Source: Gammaproteobacteria bacterium (GTDB lineage: Bacteria > Pseudomonadota > Gammaproteobacteria > GRL18). From it: a stretch of DNA of 11,661 nt. Both the position numbers and the translations under genes were made by a program. How positions within the stretch are numbered: position 1 is the stretch's first letter; each line of letters opens with the position of its first letter. The notes under the pieces are model-generated. The model was not told the DNA's origin. It saw nothing but the letters and a program-made list of their open reading frames with translations, and did not search any database. The DNA is taken from NCBI GenBank assembly GCA_024511395.1, contig JANELJ010000034.1:1-11661 (forward strand), given 5' to 3'. This document shows positions 1 to 6,433 of this stretch, piece after piece.

Positions 1-2
1 GC

Positions 3-31
3 TTTAAACCTGGCTTGATGTCAGGCTTAAA
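3..31. repeat. 12-bp stem-loop at the end of the broken cyclase gene
   Basis: The two arms TTTAAACCTGGC (3-14) and GTCAGGCTTAAA (20-31) pair over 12 positions with one mismatch and one wobble around a 5-base loop. It lies about 10 bases beyond the premature stop of the minus-strand cyclase fragment. It has no clear T-tract on the minus-strand exit side, so a terminator role is uncertain. It could equally be the end of an inserted element or a small interspersed repeat whose other side is outside the window. Confidence 0.4.
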
Positions 32-41
32 ACGGTATTAT

Positions 42-1154
42 TCAGGTTGAACTATTTACGGCAATGTGAAAATTAATAATTGGCTGGCCGGCCTTTTCAC
101 GCTGTATATTCAGGGTAGTGATTAGCCGCTGAATTAACAGAGCATAGGAAATAGCCTGAAAGGTGTGGTGTTCGGTCTGTTCAGGCACTCCAAACACCAG
201 CATAACGCAATCACCGATATATTTATCAACATGACCGCTGTAGATCTGGCCTGCTTGGGCGATATAGGAAAAATATTCATTAAGGATCTGGGTCAGTTTA
301 CCCGGCTCCATGGTTTTGGACATTTCGGTAAAGCCTATCATATCAACAAACAGTACACTGGCATCAATTTGCTGTCCGCCCAGGTTAATGTTCTCCAGGT
401 TATTCAGTACTTCCTGGGCTACCTGAGGAGAAACATAGCGGGAAAAGGCTTTTTCAACTGATTCTTTTTTAACAGACCGTCAGCCATCATATTGAGTGAC
501 TCCATTAAAATACCAAATTCATCATTACGCCGTTCATCAAAACGAACCTTATAATTGCCCCTGGAAATGGCATCACTGGCAGTAACCAGCTCTTCAATGG
601 GTCTGGACAGGCGTTTACCCAGGAAAAAAGCAAATAAAATTGTCAAAATAATCAGTACTATGGTTGTCAGGATTATGGTGTACATGGTTTTAATGCGTGC
701 CTGAGTAAACAGGCTTTGATCAAAAGTCAGTACCACATAACCTATGGTCACATTGTTATAAATGACATGACCCATAAAAGAAAGATTATTGTCCCATTGC
801 AATGATGATATTTGCTTATAATTTGTCGGGAAAGCGGTTAATGGCGGGTAGAGTTCCCTTACTGCTGATGGGCTGTTTTTCATTGGAATAAAAGGTAATG
901 CCCTGAATTTCCGTATGTCGTGAAAGGTTTTTAACCAGTACATCCAGATCTAGGGTATCAGAAGTGAGGTAGGATTCGGTTGCTGAGGTGGCCAGCTGAC
1001 GGATAAGAATATCGGCATAGGAGTACATCTGCTTTTCAAGCAGCTGATTCTGATCACGGATGATCAGTGCGGCCAGTGCCAGCATCCCGGTAACGATCAG
1101 CACTATCATGGAGATGGCCAGTTTGTAGGCATAAGGAAAATTAACTTTTCGCAT
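42..1154 (-). pseudogene. Membrane class III adenylate/guanylate cyclase, frameshifted and truncated
   Basis: Class III cyclases make cAMP or cGMP from ATP or GTP. Three minus-strand segments join into one protein: 1154 to about 825, about 825 to 464, and about 464 to 42. The start at 1154 has AAGGA six bases upstream. In order it encodes TM1 (about residues 12-32), a periplasmic sensor region, TM2 (nt 682-617), a HAMP domain (about nt 616-464) and the catalytic domain. The catalytic domain keeps the metal-binding Asp in FVDMIGFT and the KYIGD lysine/aspartate motif. A +1 shift is needed between about 850 and 818, and a -1 shift at 464-470. The two shifts restore the original frame. After HIAVNS (about nt 50) homology stops, so the glycine-rich and Asn/Arg catalytic part is missing. 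I see no continuation in any frame in 1-44. It is most likely a non-functional relic. Confidence 0.85.
464..470 (-). other. A_AAA_AAG slippery heptamer at the -1 frameshift of the cyclase
   Basis: On the minus strand the HAMP-end codons read TTA AAA AAG, which contains the canonical -1 slippery heptamer in the correct phase. A -1 slip here yields KKESVEKAFSRYVSPQ, the normal HAMP-to-cyclase linker. The unshifted frame reaches TAG about 14 codons later. Either this is a programmed frameshift site or an A was lost from a run of seven. I saw only a weak GAAAA/TTTTC stem downstream. The rest of the gene is damaged, so loss of an A is the simpler reading. Confidence 0.4.
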
Positions 1155-1220
1155 GGTTTTCCTTATCAGAAGAATAACGCATAATGAGTAATCTTTTATC
1201 TAAGATTATTATAGTTAAGC

Positions 1221-1249
1221 CTTGATTTTATTATATGTAAACCTTATTT
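1221..1249 (+). promoter_or_regulatory. Sigma-32-like promoter candidate for hslVU
   Basis: CTTGATT (1221-1227), a 14-base spacer, then CCTTATTT (1242-1249) resembles the heat-shock consensus CTTGAAA / CCCCATNT. It lies 30 bases before the hslV start. hslVU is a classical sigma-32 operon in enteric bacteria. The region is also shared with the divergent cyclase gene and holds a 7-bp inverted repeat, TAATCTT (1189-1195) / AAGATTA (1202-1208). Confidence 0.5.
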
Positions 1250-1279
1250 CACAATAATTAAAAAAGCAGGTAGGTTATT

Positions 1280-1825
1280 TTGGAACAATATAGAGGTACA
1301 ACAATTCTTTCTGTACGCCGGGGTAACCAGGTGGTTATCGGTGGTGATGGACAGGTTTCCTTGGGTAATACCATTATGAAAGGCAATGCCCGTAAGGTGC
1401 GTCGGCTGTTTCATGACAAGGTGATTGCCGGGTTTGCCGGCGGTACTGCTGATGCTTTTACCCTGTTTGAGCGTTTTGAAGCCAAACTGGAGAAGCATCG
1501 CGGCCAGCTGGTACGTTCAGCGGTGGAACTGGCGAAAGACTGGCGGACTGAACAGTCTTTAAGAAAGCTTGAAGCTCTGCTGGCGGTCGCTGATAAGGAT
1601 GCCTCCCTGATTATTACCGGAAATGGTGATGTTATTGAGCCGGAAGAAGGCCTGATAGCCATTGGCTCCGGTGGTCCTTATGCCCAGTCAGCGGCACGTG
1701 CCCTGCTGGATAATACTGAGCTCAGTGCCCGGGAAATTGTACAGAAAGGTCTGACCATAGCCGGTGACATCTGTATTTATACCAACCACAATCAAACTAT
1801 TGAAACACTGGATTTAGACCAGTAA
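1280..1825 (+). CDS. hslV: ATP-dependent protease subunit HslV (ClpQ)
   Basis: HslV is the peptidase of the cytoplasmic HslVU (ClpYQ) protease, a double-ring threonine peptidase related to the proteasome beta subunit. It degrades unfolded and regulatory proteins fed by HslU. The 181-residue product begins [14 protein letters not shown]. Removing the first six residues exposes Thr7 as the catalytic N-terminal threonine, and Asp23 and Lys39 then correspond to mature Asp17 and Lys33. GGTADAF (54-60) and GSGG (129-132) are also conserved. The start is TTG: an in-frame TAG lies three codons upstream and no ATG is nearby, while AGCAGG/TAGG at 1265-1274 gives a good ribosome binding site. hslU follows after 50 bases. 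Length and motifs are normal for the family. Confidence 0.97.
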   Translation: MEQYRGTTILSVRRGNQVVIGGDGQVSLGNTIMKGNARKVRRLFHDKVIAGFAGGTADAFTLFERFEAKLEKHRGQLVRSAVELAKDWRTEQSLRKLEALLAVADKDASLIITGNGDVIEPEEGLIAIGSGGPYAQSAARALLDNTELSAREIVQKGLTIAGDICIYTNHNQTIETLDLDQ

Positions 1826-1875
1826 TTAGCCTTATTGATAGCCAGATAAGTATTAAGCAGGAGCAGAAAGAATCA

Positions 1876-3219
1876 ATGTCTCAGATGACACCCAGAGAAA
1901 TTGTACAGGAACTGGATAAACACATTATCGGTCAGGCCGATGCCAAGCGTGCCGTCGCTATTGCCCTGCGTAACCGCTGGCGCAGAAGTCAGGTGGAAGA
2001 ACCACTGTGCAGTGAAATTACCCCCAAGAATATTTTAATGATAGGCCCGACCGGGGTAGGAAAAACCGAAATAGCCCGCCGTCTGGCCCGTCTGGCCAAT
2101 GCCCCTTTTATTAAAATTGAAGCCACCAAGTTCACCGAAGTGGGATATGTAGGCCGTGATGTGGAGTCAATTATCCGTGATCTGGTGGATGTCTCCATTA
2201 AAATGACCCGTGAACAGGCTACCGCCAAAGTTCAGCATCGGGCTCTGGATGCGGCTGAAGACCGGGTACTGGACATTTTATTGCCCCCGGCACGGGGTGC
2301 CGATGAGTGGAATGCTGATGCCATGCCATCAGACAGTGAAAATGCGACCCGCCAGAAGTTTCGTAAGATGCTGCGGGAAGGTAAGCTTGATGAAAAAGAA
2401 ATTGAAGTTGATCTTAAGGCGCCCAGCGTCGGAGTTGAAATTATGGCACCTCCCGGTATGGAGGAAATGACCAGCCAGTTACAGGGTATGTTCCAGAATC
2501 TGGACGGCGGTGGAAAAACCAAACGCAGTAAAATGGCCATTAAAGATGCTATGAAGGTACTGACTGAGGAAGAAGCTGGCAAACTGGTTAATGAAGAAGA
2601 AGTGAAACAGCAGGCGGTCAACAATGTGGAACAGAACGGCATAGTATTTCTGGATGAAATTGACAAAATTGCCACCCGCAGTGAAGGCCGCGGTCCGGAA
2701 GTCTCCCGTGAGGGTGTACAGCGTGACCTACTGCCGCTGGTTGAAGGCAGCACCGTTTCCACCAAGTTTGGTATGATTAAAACCGATCATATTCTGTTTA
2801 TCTGCTCAGGAGCCTTTCACCTGAGCAAGCCGTCGGATCTGATTCCGGAACTGCAGGGCCGTCTGCCTATACGGGTGGAGCTCAATGCTCTGGATGTGAA
2901 GGACTTCAGCCGAATTCTGGTTGAACCGGATGCCTCCCTGACGGAGCAGTACCGGGCCTTAATGGAAACCGAAGGCCTGAAGCTGGAATTTGAACACAGT
3001 GCCATTGAGCGTATTGCAGAAGTGGCCTTTACCGTGAATGAGTCCACCGAAAATATCGGTGCCCGGCGTCTGCATACCATTATGGAACGCCTGCTGGAAT
3101 CCATTTCTTTTGAAGCTTCAGATACCAGTGACGAAGTGCTGGTGATTGACGGTGCTTATGTGGATAAACAATTAGGCGACCTGGCGATTAATGAAGATTT
3201 ATCGCGTTATATTTTATAA
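1876..3219 (+). CDS. hslU: ATP-dependent unfoldase HslU (ClpY)
   Basis: HslU is the hexameric AAA+ ATPase that unfolds substrates and threads them into HslV. The 447-residue product shows Walker A GPTGVGKT (57-64), the pore loop GYVG (90-93), an intermediate domain rich in charged residues (about 110-235), Walker [10 protein letters not shown] (255-263) and the sensor-2 GARR (395-398). It ends in DLSRYIL, matching the C-terminal tail that docks into HslV and activates it. The start [10 protein letters not shown] matches the usual family N-terminus. AGGAG at 1859-1863 lies 12 bases upstream, which is slightly long spacing. It is in one operon with hslV. No defect is seen. Confidence 0.98.
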   Translation: MSQMTPREIVQELDKHIIGQADAKRAVAIALRNRWRRSQVEEPLCSEITPKNILMIGPTGVGKTEIARRLARLANAPFIKIEATKFTEVGYVGRDVESIIRDLVDVSIKMTREQATAKVQHRALDAAEDRVLDILLPPARGADEWNADAMPSDSENATRQKFRKMLREGKLDEKEIEVDLKAPSVGVEIMAPPGMEEMTSQLQGMFQNLDGGGKTKRSKMAIKDAMKVLTEEEAGKLVNEEEVKQQAVNNVEQNGIVFLDEIDKIATRSEGRGPEVSREGVQRDLLPLVEGSTVSTKFGMIKTDHILFICSGAFHLSKPSDLIPELQGRLPIRVELNALDVKDFSRILVEPDASLTEQYRALMETEGLKLEFEHSAIERIAEVAFTVNESTENIGARRLHTIMERLLESISFEASDTSDEVLVIDGAYVDKQLGDLAINEDLSRYIL

Positions 3220-3227
3220 ATTATTTA

Positions 3228-3249
3228 ACCTGATTAATCTTTATCAGGT
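3228..3249 (+). other. Stem-loop between hslU and the DUF971 gene
   Basis: ACCTGAT (3228-3234) and ATCAGGT (3243-3249) form a perfect 7-bp stem with an 8-base loop, starting 8 bases after the hslU stop. No T-tract follows, so full termination is unlikely. It may protect the hslVU mRNA 3' end or attenuate read-through. Confidence 0.4.
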
Positions 3250-3267
3250 AAACAAAGGTAACAAAGT

Positions 3268-3642
3268 ATGTCAGAAACCACCAATACCCCTACACCAACA
3301 GAGATAAACTTTCATCAAAAATCCCGCGAACTGGACGTCGCTTTTGATGACGGCTCCCGCTTTGCCTTCAGCAGTGAATTTTTAAGAGTCCACTCCCCTT
3401 CTGCGGAAGTTCGCGGTCATGCACCGGGTGAGGAAAAATTACAGGTTGGTAAGGAAAACGTCAATATTGAGTCACTGGAGCCGGTTGGTAACTATGCTAT
3501 TAAAATTACCTTTACCGATGGCCATGACAGCGGTATTTTCTCCTGGGAACTGCTGTATGACTATGGCAAAAACCAGGAAAAAATGTGGCCGACCTACCTG
3601 GAAAAACTTAAAGAAGCTGGCCACGAACGTAAAATCAACTAA
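3268..3642 (+). CDS. DUF971 / gamma-butyrobetaine hydroxylase N-terminal-like protein
   Basis: The 124-residue protein matches the DUF971 family, a small beta-rich domain that also forms the N-terminus of gamma-butyrobetaine hydroxylase-type oxygenases. Visible family features are the RELDVAFDDG opening strand (about 20-29), LRVHSPSAEVRGH (39-51), the IESLEPVGNYAIKITFTDGHDSGIFSW core (about 67-93) and the following LLYDYG. The catalytic oxygenase domain is absent, so no hydroxylase activity is expected. Free-standing DUF971 genes often lie next to hslU in gammaproteobacteria, as here 48 bases downstream. Its role is unknown; a link to metal-cluster or quinone metabolism is sometimes suggested for relatives but nothing here shows it. 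AAAGG at 3254-3258 is the ribosome binding site. Confidence 0.88.
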   Translation: MSETTNTPTPTEINFHQKSRELDVAFDDGSRFAFSSEFLRVHSPSAEVRGHAPGEEKLQVGKENVNIESLEPVGNYAIKITFTDGHDSGIFSWELLYDYGKNQEKMWPTYLEKLKEAGHERKIN

Positions 3643-3645
3643 TAT

Positions 3646-3678
3646 CCCCTCATCCGAACCTTCTCCCATTGGGAGAAG
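3646..3678. repeat. REP-like palindromic element, possible terminator
   Basis: CCCCTCATCCGAACC (3646-3660) leads into a perfect stem CTTCTCCC (3660-3667) / GGGAGAAG (3671-3678) with a 3-base loop. The CCCTCA-TCC-AACC plus CTCCC/GGGAG layout resembles interspersed REP-type repeats common in proteobacterial intergenic regions. It sits just after the DUF971 stop. Only a weak T-rich stretch follows. It may help end the hslVU transcript. Confidence 0.55.
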
Positions 3679-3741
3679 ATGCTCAGTTTATTGATTGAAT
3701 TTTAGCCGCATAGATATTGATCAAGAAAAATCCGAATTTTT

Positions 3742-3770
3742 TTCACTCTTAAAGCCAGCAATGGTAGTAT
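3742..3770 (+). promoter_or_regulatory. Extended -10 sigma-70 promoter candidate for the ATPase operon
   Basis: TTCACT (3742-3747), 17 bases, then TAGTAT (3765-3770) preceded by TGG gives an extended -10 element. It would start transcription about 75 bases before the small ORF at 3853, giving a leader that contains the 3787-3822 stem-loop. This is by inspection only. Confidence 0.4.
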
Positions 3771-3786
3771 TAGCGTTTAATAATTT

Positions 3787-3822
3787 GTAGCGGTTCAGGA
3801 CTGTCTGATATGAACGGGCTAC
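3787..3822 (+). other. Structured 5' leader hairpin of the ATPase operon
   Basis: GTAGC (3787-3791) pairs with GCTAC (3818-3822), and GTTCA (3793-3797) pairs with TGAAC (3811-3815), with a small internal loop and a 13-base apical loop. The stem ends 30 bases before the small ORF and about 15 bases before its ribosome binding site. It could be a protein- or RNA-binding leader element. It does not match a riboswitch I know. Confidence 0.35.
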
Positions 3823-3852
3823 TGATAAACATTTCTACCCAGGAGAGCTTCT

Positions 3853-4050
3853 ATGTCGGCAGGTGAACATCCCAAGCCTTTGAATATAACCGAACGGCGT
3901 ACCACCATTGAGGAGTACCCCCGGTTTTGTGAAGAAGAAAAAGAACGCCGTATGAATTCCGATGATGAATTTGAAGAGCAGGCTTTTGATGCGGCCGTCG
4001 AGTTGACCCTGCGTAAACTAGAAAAGCTGGAAGAAGAGGGCTGGGTATGA
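3853..4050 (+). CDS. Small acidic helical protein of unknown function
   Basis: The product is 65 residues. I do not recognise the family. It has a proline-containing N-terminus, then EEYPRFCEEEKERR (about 20-33), then a highly charged predicted helix from about 37 to 63 (FEEQAFDAAVELTLRKLEKL) ending GWV. It has no signal peptide or membrane segment and one cysteine (Cys26). AGGAG at 3841-3845 is a good ribosome binding site seven bases before ATG. Its stop codon overlaps the ATG of the next gene (ATGA at 4047-4050), typical of translational coupling with the SMC-like ATPase. I infer an adaptor or regulator of that ATPase from its position only. The upstream promoter and strict overlap argue that it is a real gene. 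Confidence 0.75.
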   Translation: MSAGEHPKPLNITERRTTIEEYPRFCEEEKERRMNSDDEFEEQAFDAAVELTLRKLEKLEEEGWV

Positions 4051-5849
4051 TTATTCAAAGTATCAGTGCAAGAAATGTACTTAAATACAAAAGCCTGGAG
4101 CTGAACGATCTGCCTGAACAGGGTATTATTGCCATTAGTGGCTTTAATGAGTCCGGCAAAAGTACCATCGGGGAATCCATCTGTTTTGCTCTGTTTGGTC
4201 GAACCTTTTCTATTGATGAAGATGAGCTGGACAAGATATTACGCTGGGGCGCCAGTGACTGTTCAGTAACCATCCGCTTCAGCCATCAAAGTGCTGATGC
4301 CAGCGAGCCTGAACTGTATGCCATTACCCGCATGCTGGACTGTGACGGCAACCACTCTGCCAAGCTTTATAAAGTTTATAATGAAGAAAATGCCATTGCC
4401 CGGTGTGTTGAACGGGTTGAAGAAGCCCTGTATAAGCTGACTTCGGTGGAATTTGATGAGTTTATTGAGTCCTTCTACTTGGCTCAGAGAGAAATCACCA
4501 CCCCCTATCCGCACAGTTATGCCCTTAAAACCATGGCCGGTATCGCCACTATGGAATACTGCGAGCAGAATATCCAGGAAGATATTGAGCAGGATATCGT
4601 TGTCTCCGAAGAGCTGATAAATCGTATCAACCTGCTGGAAGAAGAAATAGAAGCCATACAGCTGGATGAACAGCATCTGGATAAACTGACCGCACAGCAT
4701 GATCAGCTGCTGGCTGATAAAAAGCAGATTGATGAAAACCTGTCAGAGCTGAACAGCAGCATTGAGCAGTATAATACTGACCAGCCGCAGAAAGTGGCCT
4801 ATCAGTATAAAAAAGGCCGAGCCGGGTTCTGGCGTTTTATTAGCCTGATCCTGGCTGCTGGTTTTCTGGGACTATGGGTGATCCTTGTTAAAATGCCCGG
4901 CAGTGACCTGTTTAATAAGGTTAATGAACTTCTACAGACTAATGTTCCCCAGTTCACTGCTGAGCAATACCCGTTTTTGCTCTATGCCGGCAGCGGTTTT
5001 GCTTTACTGTTTATTATTTTCTGGGCCATGATCGTCAGCCATAAAGGCAATATCGGACGTCTGGACGAAGCCGGTAAAACCTTGGCAGAGAAACTGAGGG
5101 CACTGGACAGTGAGTGTGCTGCAGAGTCTGATGAAAACAAGGACATGCTGTTGCGCCGTATTGAAAAAAGCTCACTGGATACTAAAGCCCTGTCTGAAGC
5201 TCTACAGGCGGATCTGGATTATCTGACTCAGGAACAGGAAAAACTGGCGGAACAGATCAGTGAATTATCCTCAGAACTGGCCATTGAACGTGATCGTGTA
5301 GAGAAAGTACGTGATCTGTTGGAAAAAGTAGATATTCTGCAGGCCCAGGTTGATGACAAAGCTGAGCGTAACCGTATCCGGGAACTGGCATCAGAATTAT
5401 TAATGGGCGCCACCCATCACCTGTCCAAACGTTTTAATCATGTGATCCGTGATCACGTCAGCAAGACCCTGCCTCTGTTTACCGACAACCGTTATGAACA
5501 TCTGCAGATTGATGAAGATCTGACTGTACGGGTATTTTCTAATGAAAAGCACGACTTTATGGAACTGGATGAAATTTCCAGCGGTACCCAGCGGCAGATC
5601 ATGCTGGCCGTGCGTCTGGCTCTGTCGCAGGAAATGGTCAGCCGCAAGGTGCATAACCAGCAGTTCCTGATCCTGGATGAGCCGTTTGCCTTCTTTGATG
5701 AAGAACGTACCGAGCGTTCACTGGCGGTATTGCCGGAGCTCAGCGACAATCTGCCGCAAATCTGGATTATTGCTCAGACTTTCCCTGAAGGTATGAACTT
5801 TAAGCGCACTATTTACTGTGAACGGGAACAAGTTGAAAAAACAGCCTGA
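4047..5849 (+). CDS. SMC/Rad50-like ATPase with a transmembrane hairpin in its coiled coil
   Basis: The 600-residue protein has the bipartite ABC ATPase plan of SMC, Rad50/SbcC, RecF and YhaN proteins. The N-terminal half shows MIIQSISARNVLKY, Walker A GFNESGKST (32-40) and a Q-loop around Gln147 (FYLAQRE). A coiled coil runs about 185-245, and a second about 335-445. Between them, where a hinge or zinc hook is expected, lie two hydrophobic segments (about 262-282 and 309-331) with about 26 residues between. Basic residues KKGR before the first and HKGNIGR after the second suggest both ends are cytoplasmic. The C-terminal half carries the signature SSGTQRQ (511-517), Walker B LILDEP (541-546) and D-loop FFDEER. 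YhaN-type proteins are the nearest comparison I can name, but no SbcD/YhaO-like nuclease gene is next to it. Function is unknown; DNA or envelope maintenance at the inner membrane is inference. Confidence 0.85.
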   Translation: MIIQSISARNVLKYKSLELNDLPEQGIIAISGFNESGKSTIGESICFALFGRTFSIDEDELDKILRWGASDCSVTIRFSHQSADASEPELYAITRMLDCDGNHSAKLYKVYNEENAIARCVERVEEALYKLTSVEFDEFIESFYLAQREITTPYPHSYALKTMAGIATMEYCEQNIQEDIEQDIVVSEELINRINLLEEEIEAIQLDEQHLDKLTAQHDQLLADKKQIDENLSELNSSIEQYNTDQPQKVAYQYKKGRAGFWRFISLILAAGFLGLWVILVKMPGSDLFNKVNELLQTNVPQFTAEQYPFLLYAGSGFALLFIIFWAMIVSHKGNIGRLDEAGKTLAEKLRALDSECAAESDENKDMLLRRIEKSSLDTKALSEALQADLDYLTQEQEKLAEQISELSSELAIERDRVEKVRDLLEKVDILQAQVDDKAERNRIRELASELLMGATHHLSKRFNHVIRDHVSKTLPLFTDNRYEHLQIDEDLTVRVFSNEKHDFMELDEISSGTQRQIMLAVRLALSQEMVSRKVHNQQFLILDEPFAFFDEERTERSLAVLPELSDNLPQIWIIAQTFPEGMNFKRTIYCEREQVEKTA

Positions 5850-6297
5850 GTGCAAAAAAGAGCCTGATCAACAGAAAGGCGCCATTAAGCACAGCGGCCC
5901 CAATCATCAGGGTAGTAACAGCACCTCACCCTACCCTGTCAGCCGCCTGGCGCCCCATTTTGAACTGGTGGATCTGGCCCGGCAGATTTCAGAAGCCGAC
6001 AGTAAAATCAATATCCGTGTCAATGCCAAGCTCAAGGTCATTGCCGATCAAATTAAACACCTGCAGGCCGAAGCCCAGAGTGTAATGGAAGCGGCTCAAC
6101 GGGATCAGGAACTGCATCAAGCCGACTGCAATTTCACCCGCATCCCTGGTCGTATTTACCATTTATACAAAAAACCTGATGGTACTACTTATTTCCCCAT
6201 GCTCTCCCCACAGGACTGGGGCAAACAGTGCCCACATGAATTTATAGCCTCCTACCGCCTGGAAAATGATATGTCCTGGACCTTAATGGACAATTAA
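5818..6297 (+). CDS. DUF2452 family protein
   Basis: The 159-residue product matches DUF2452. The N-terminal 38 residues are polar, low in complexity and probably disordered. The conserved domain runs from about 39 to 157: YPVSRLAPHFELVDLARQI, a helical stretch KLKVIADQIKHLQAEAQ (71-87), CNFTRIPGRIYHLYKKPDG (104-122), then MLSPQDWG and PHEFIASYRLENDMSW. No catalytic motif, signal peptide or membrane helix is visible. From memory, the family also includes eukaryotic proteins such as human C1orf50, with no settled function. The start is uncertain: GTG at 5818 overlaps the ATPase gene by 32 bases and has no clear ribosome binding site, while TTG at 5833 has GGGA shortly before it. Overlap with the ATPase gene implies coupled expression. 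Confidence 0.85.
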   Translation: MNGNKLKKQPECKKEPDQQKGAIKHSGPNHQGSNSTSPYPVSRLAPHFELVDLARQISEADSKINIRVNAKLKVIADQIKHLQAEAQSVMEAAQRDQELHQADCNFTRIPGRIYHLYKKPDGTTYFPMLSPQDWGKQCPHEFIASYRLENDMSWTLMDN

Positions 6298-6311
6298 AAG
6301 TTAAAACTTTT
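6296..6311 (+). terminator. Weak AT-rich hairpin after the DUF2452 gene
   Basis: AAAAGTT (6296-6302) and AACTTTT (6305-6311) form a near-perfect palindrome straddling the DUF2452 stop region. The stem has a single G-C pair and a short T-run. It could be a weak terminator, but the evidence is slight. Confidence 0.25.
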
Positions 6312-6362
6312 GTAACTACACTCCATAATACAAACCACCGTAGAGTGACTGACCACAGGATC

Positions 6363-6391
6363 ATGATTTTCTAATGGAATCGTCGTATAAT
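6363..6391 (+). promoter_or_regulatory. Promoter candidate for ubiE-ubiJ-ubiB
   Basis: A consensus -10 TATAAT at 6386-6391 lies 42 bases before the ubiE start. The -35 (ATGATT at 6363-6368, 17-base spacing) is poor. The -10 is flanked by GTCG (6382-6385) and CGAC (6392-6395), a short dyad that might bind a regulator. It would let the ubi genes be transcribed apart from the ATPase block. Confidence 0.5.
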
Positions 6392-6433
6392 CGACACTTA
6401 AGAAAATAACCGCATTTTATTATTGGAAATACC

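Noticed and set aside
165..461. Plus-strand open frame of 98 codons
   Set aside because: It lies opposite the clearly homologous cyclase segments, has no ribosome binding site and resembles no family.
2232..2765. Minus-strand open frame of 177 codons inside hslU
   Set aside because: Shadow of hslU; serine/arginine-rich composition typical of antisense translation.
3819..4058. Minus-strand frame opposite the small acidic ORF
   Set aside because: The plus-strand ORF has a good ribosome binding site and ATGA coupling to the next gene; the minus-strand frame has neither and is serine-rich.
4263..4700. Minus-strand open frame of 145 codons inside the SMC-like ATPase gene
   Set aside because: Hydrophobic shadow frame opposite coiled-coil coding sequence; no independent support.
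4047..5849. Calling the ATPase RecF, RecN or SbcC
   Set aside because: The transmembrane hairpin, the 600-residue length and lack of a zinc hook or SbcD partner do not fit those families; only the superfamily is safe.
3853..5849. A toxin-antitoxin or phage-defence pair (small protein plus ATPase)
   Set aside because: No toxin or nuclease domain and a core-gene neighbourhood between hslVU and ubiEJB; defence is possible but nothing in the sequence points to it.
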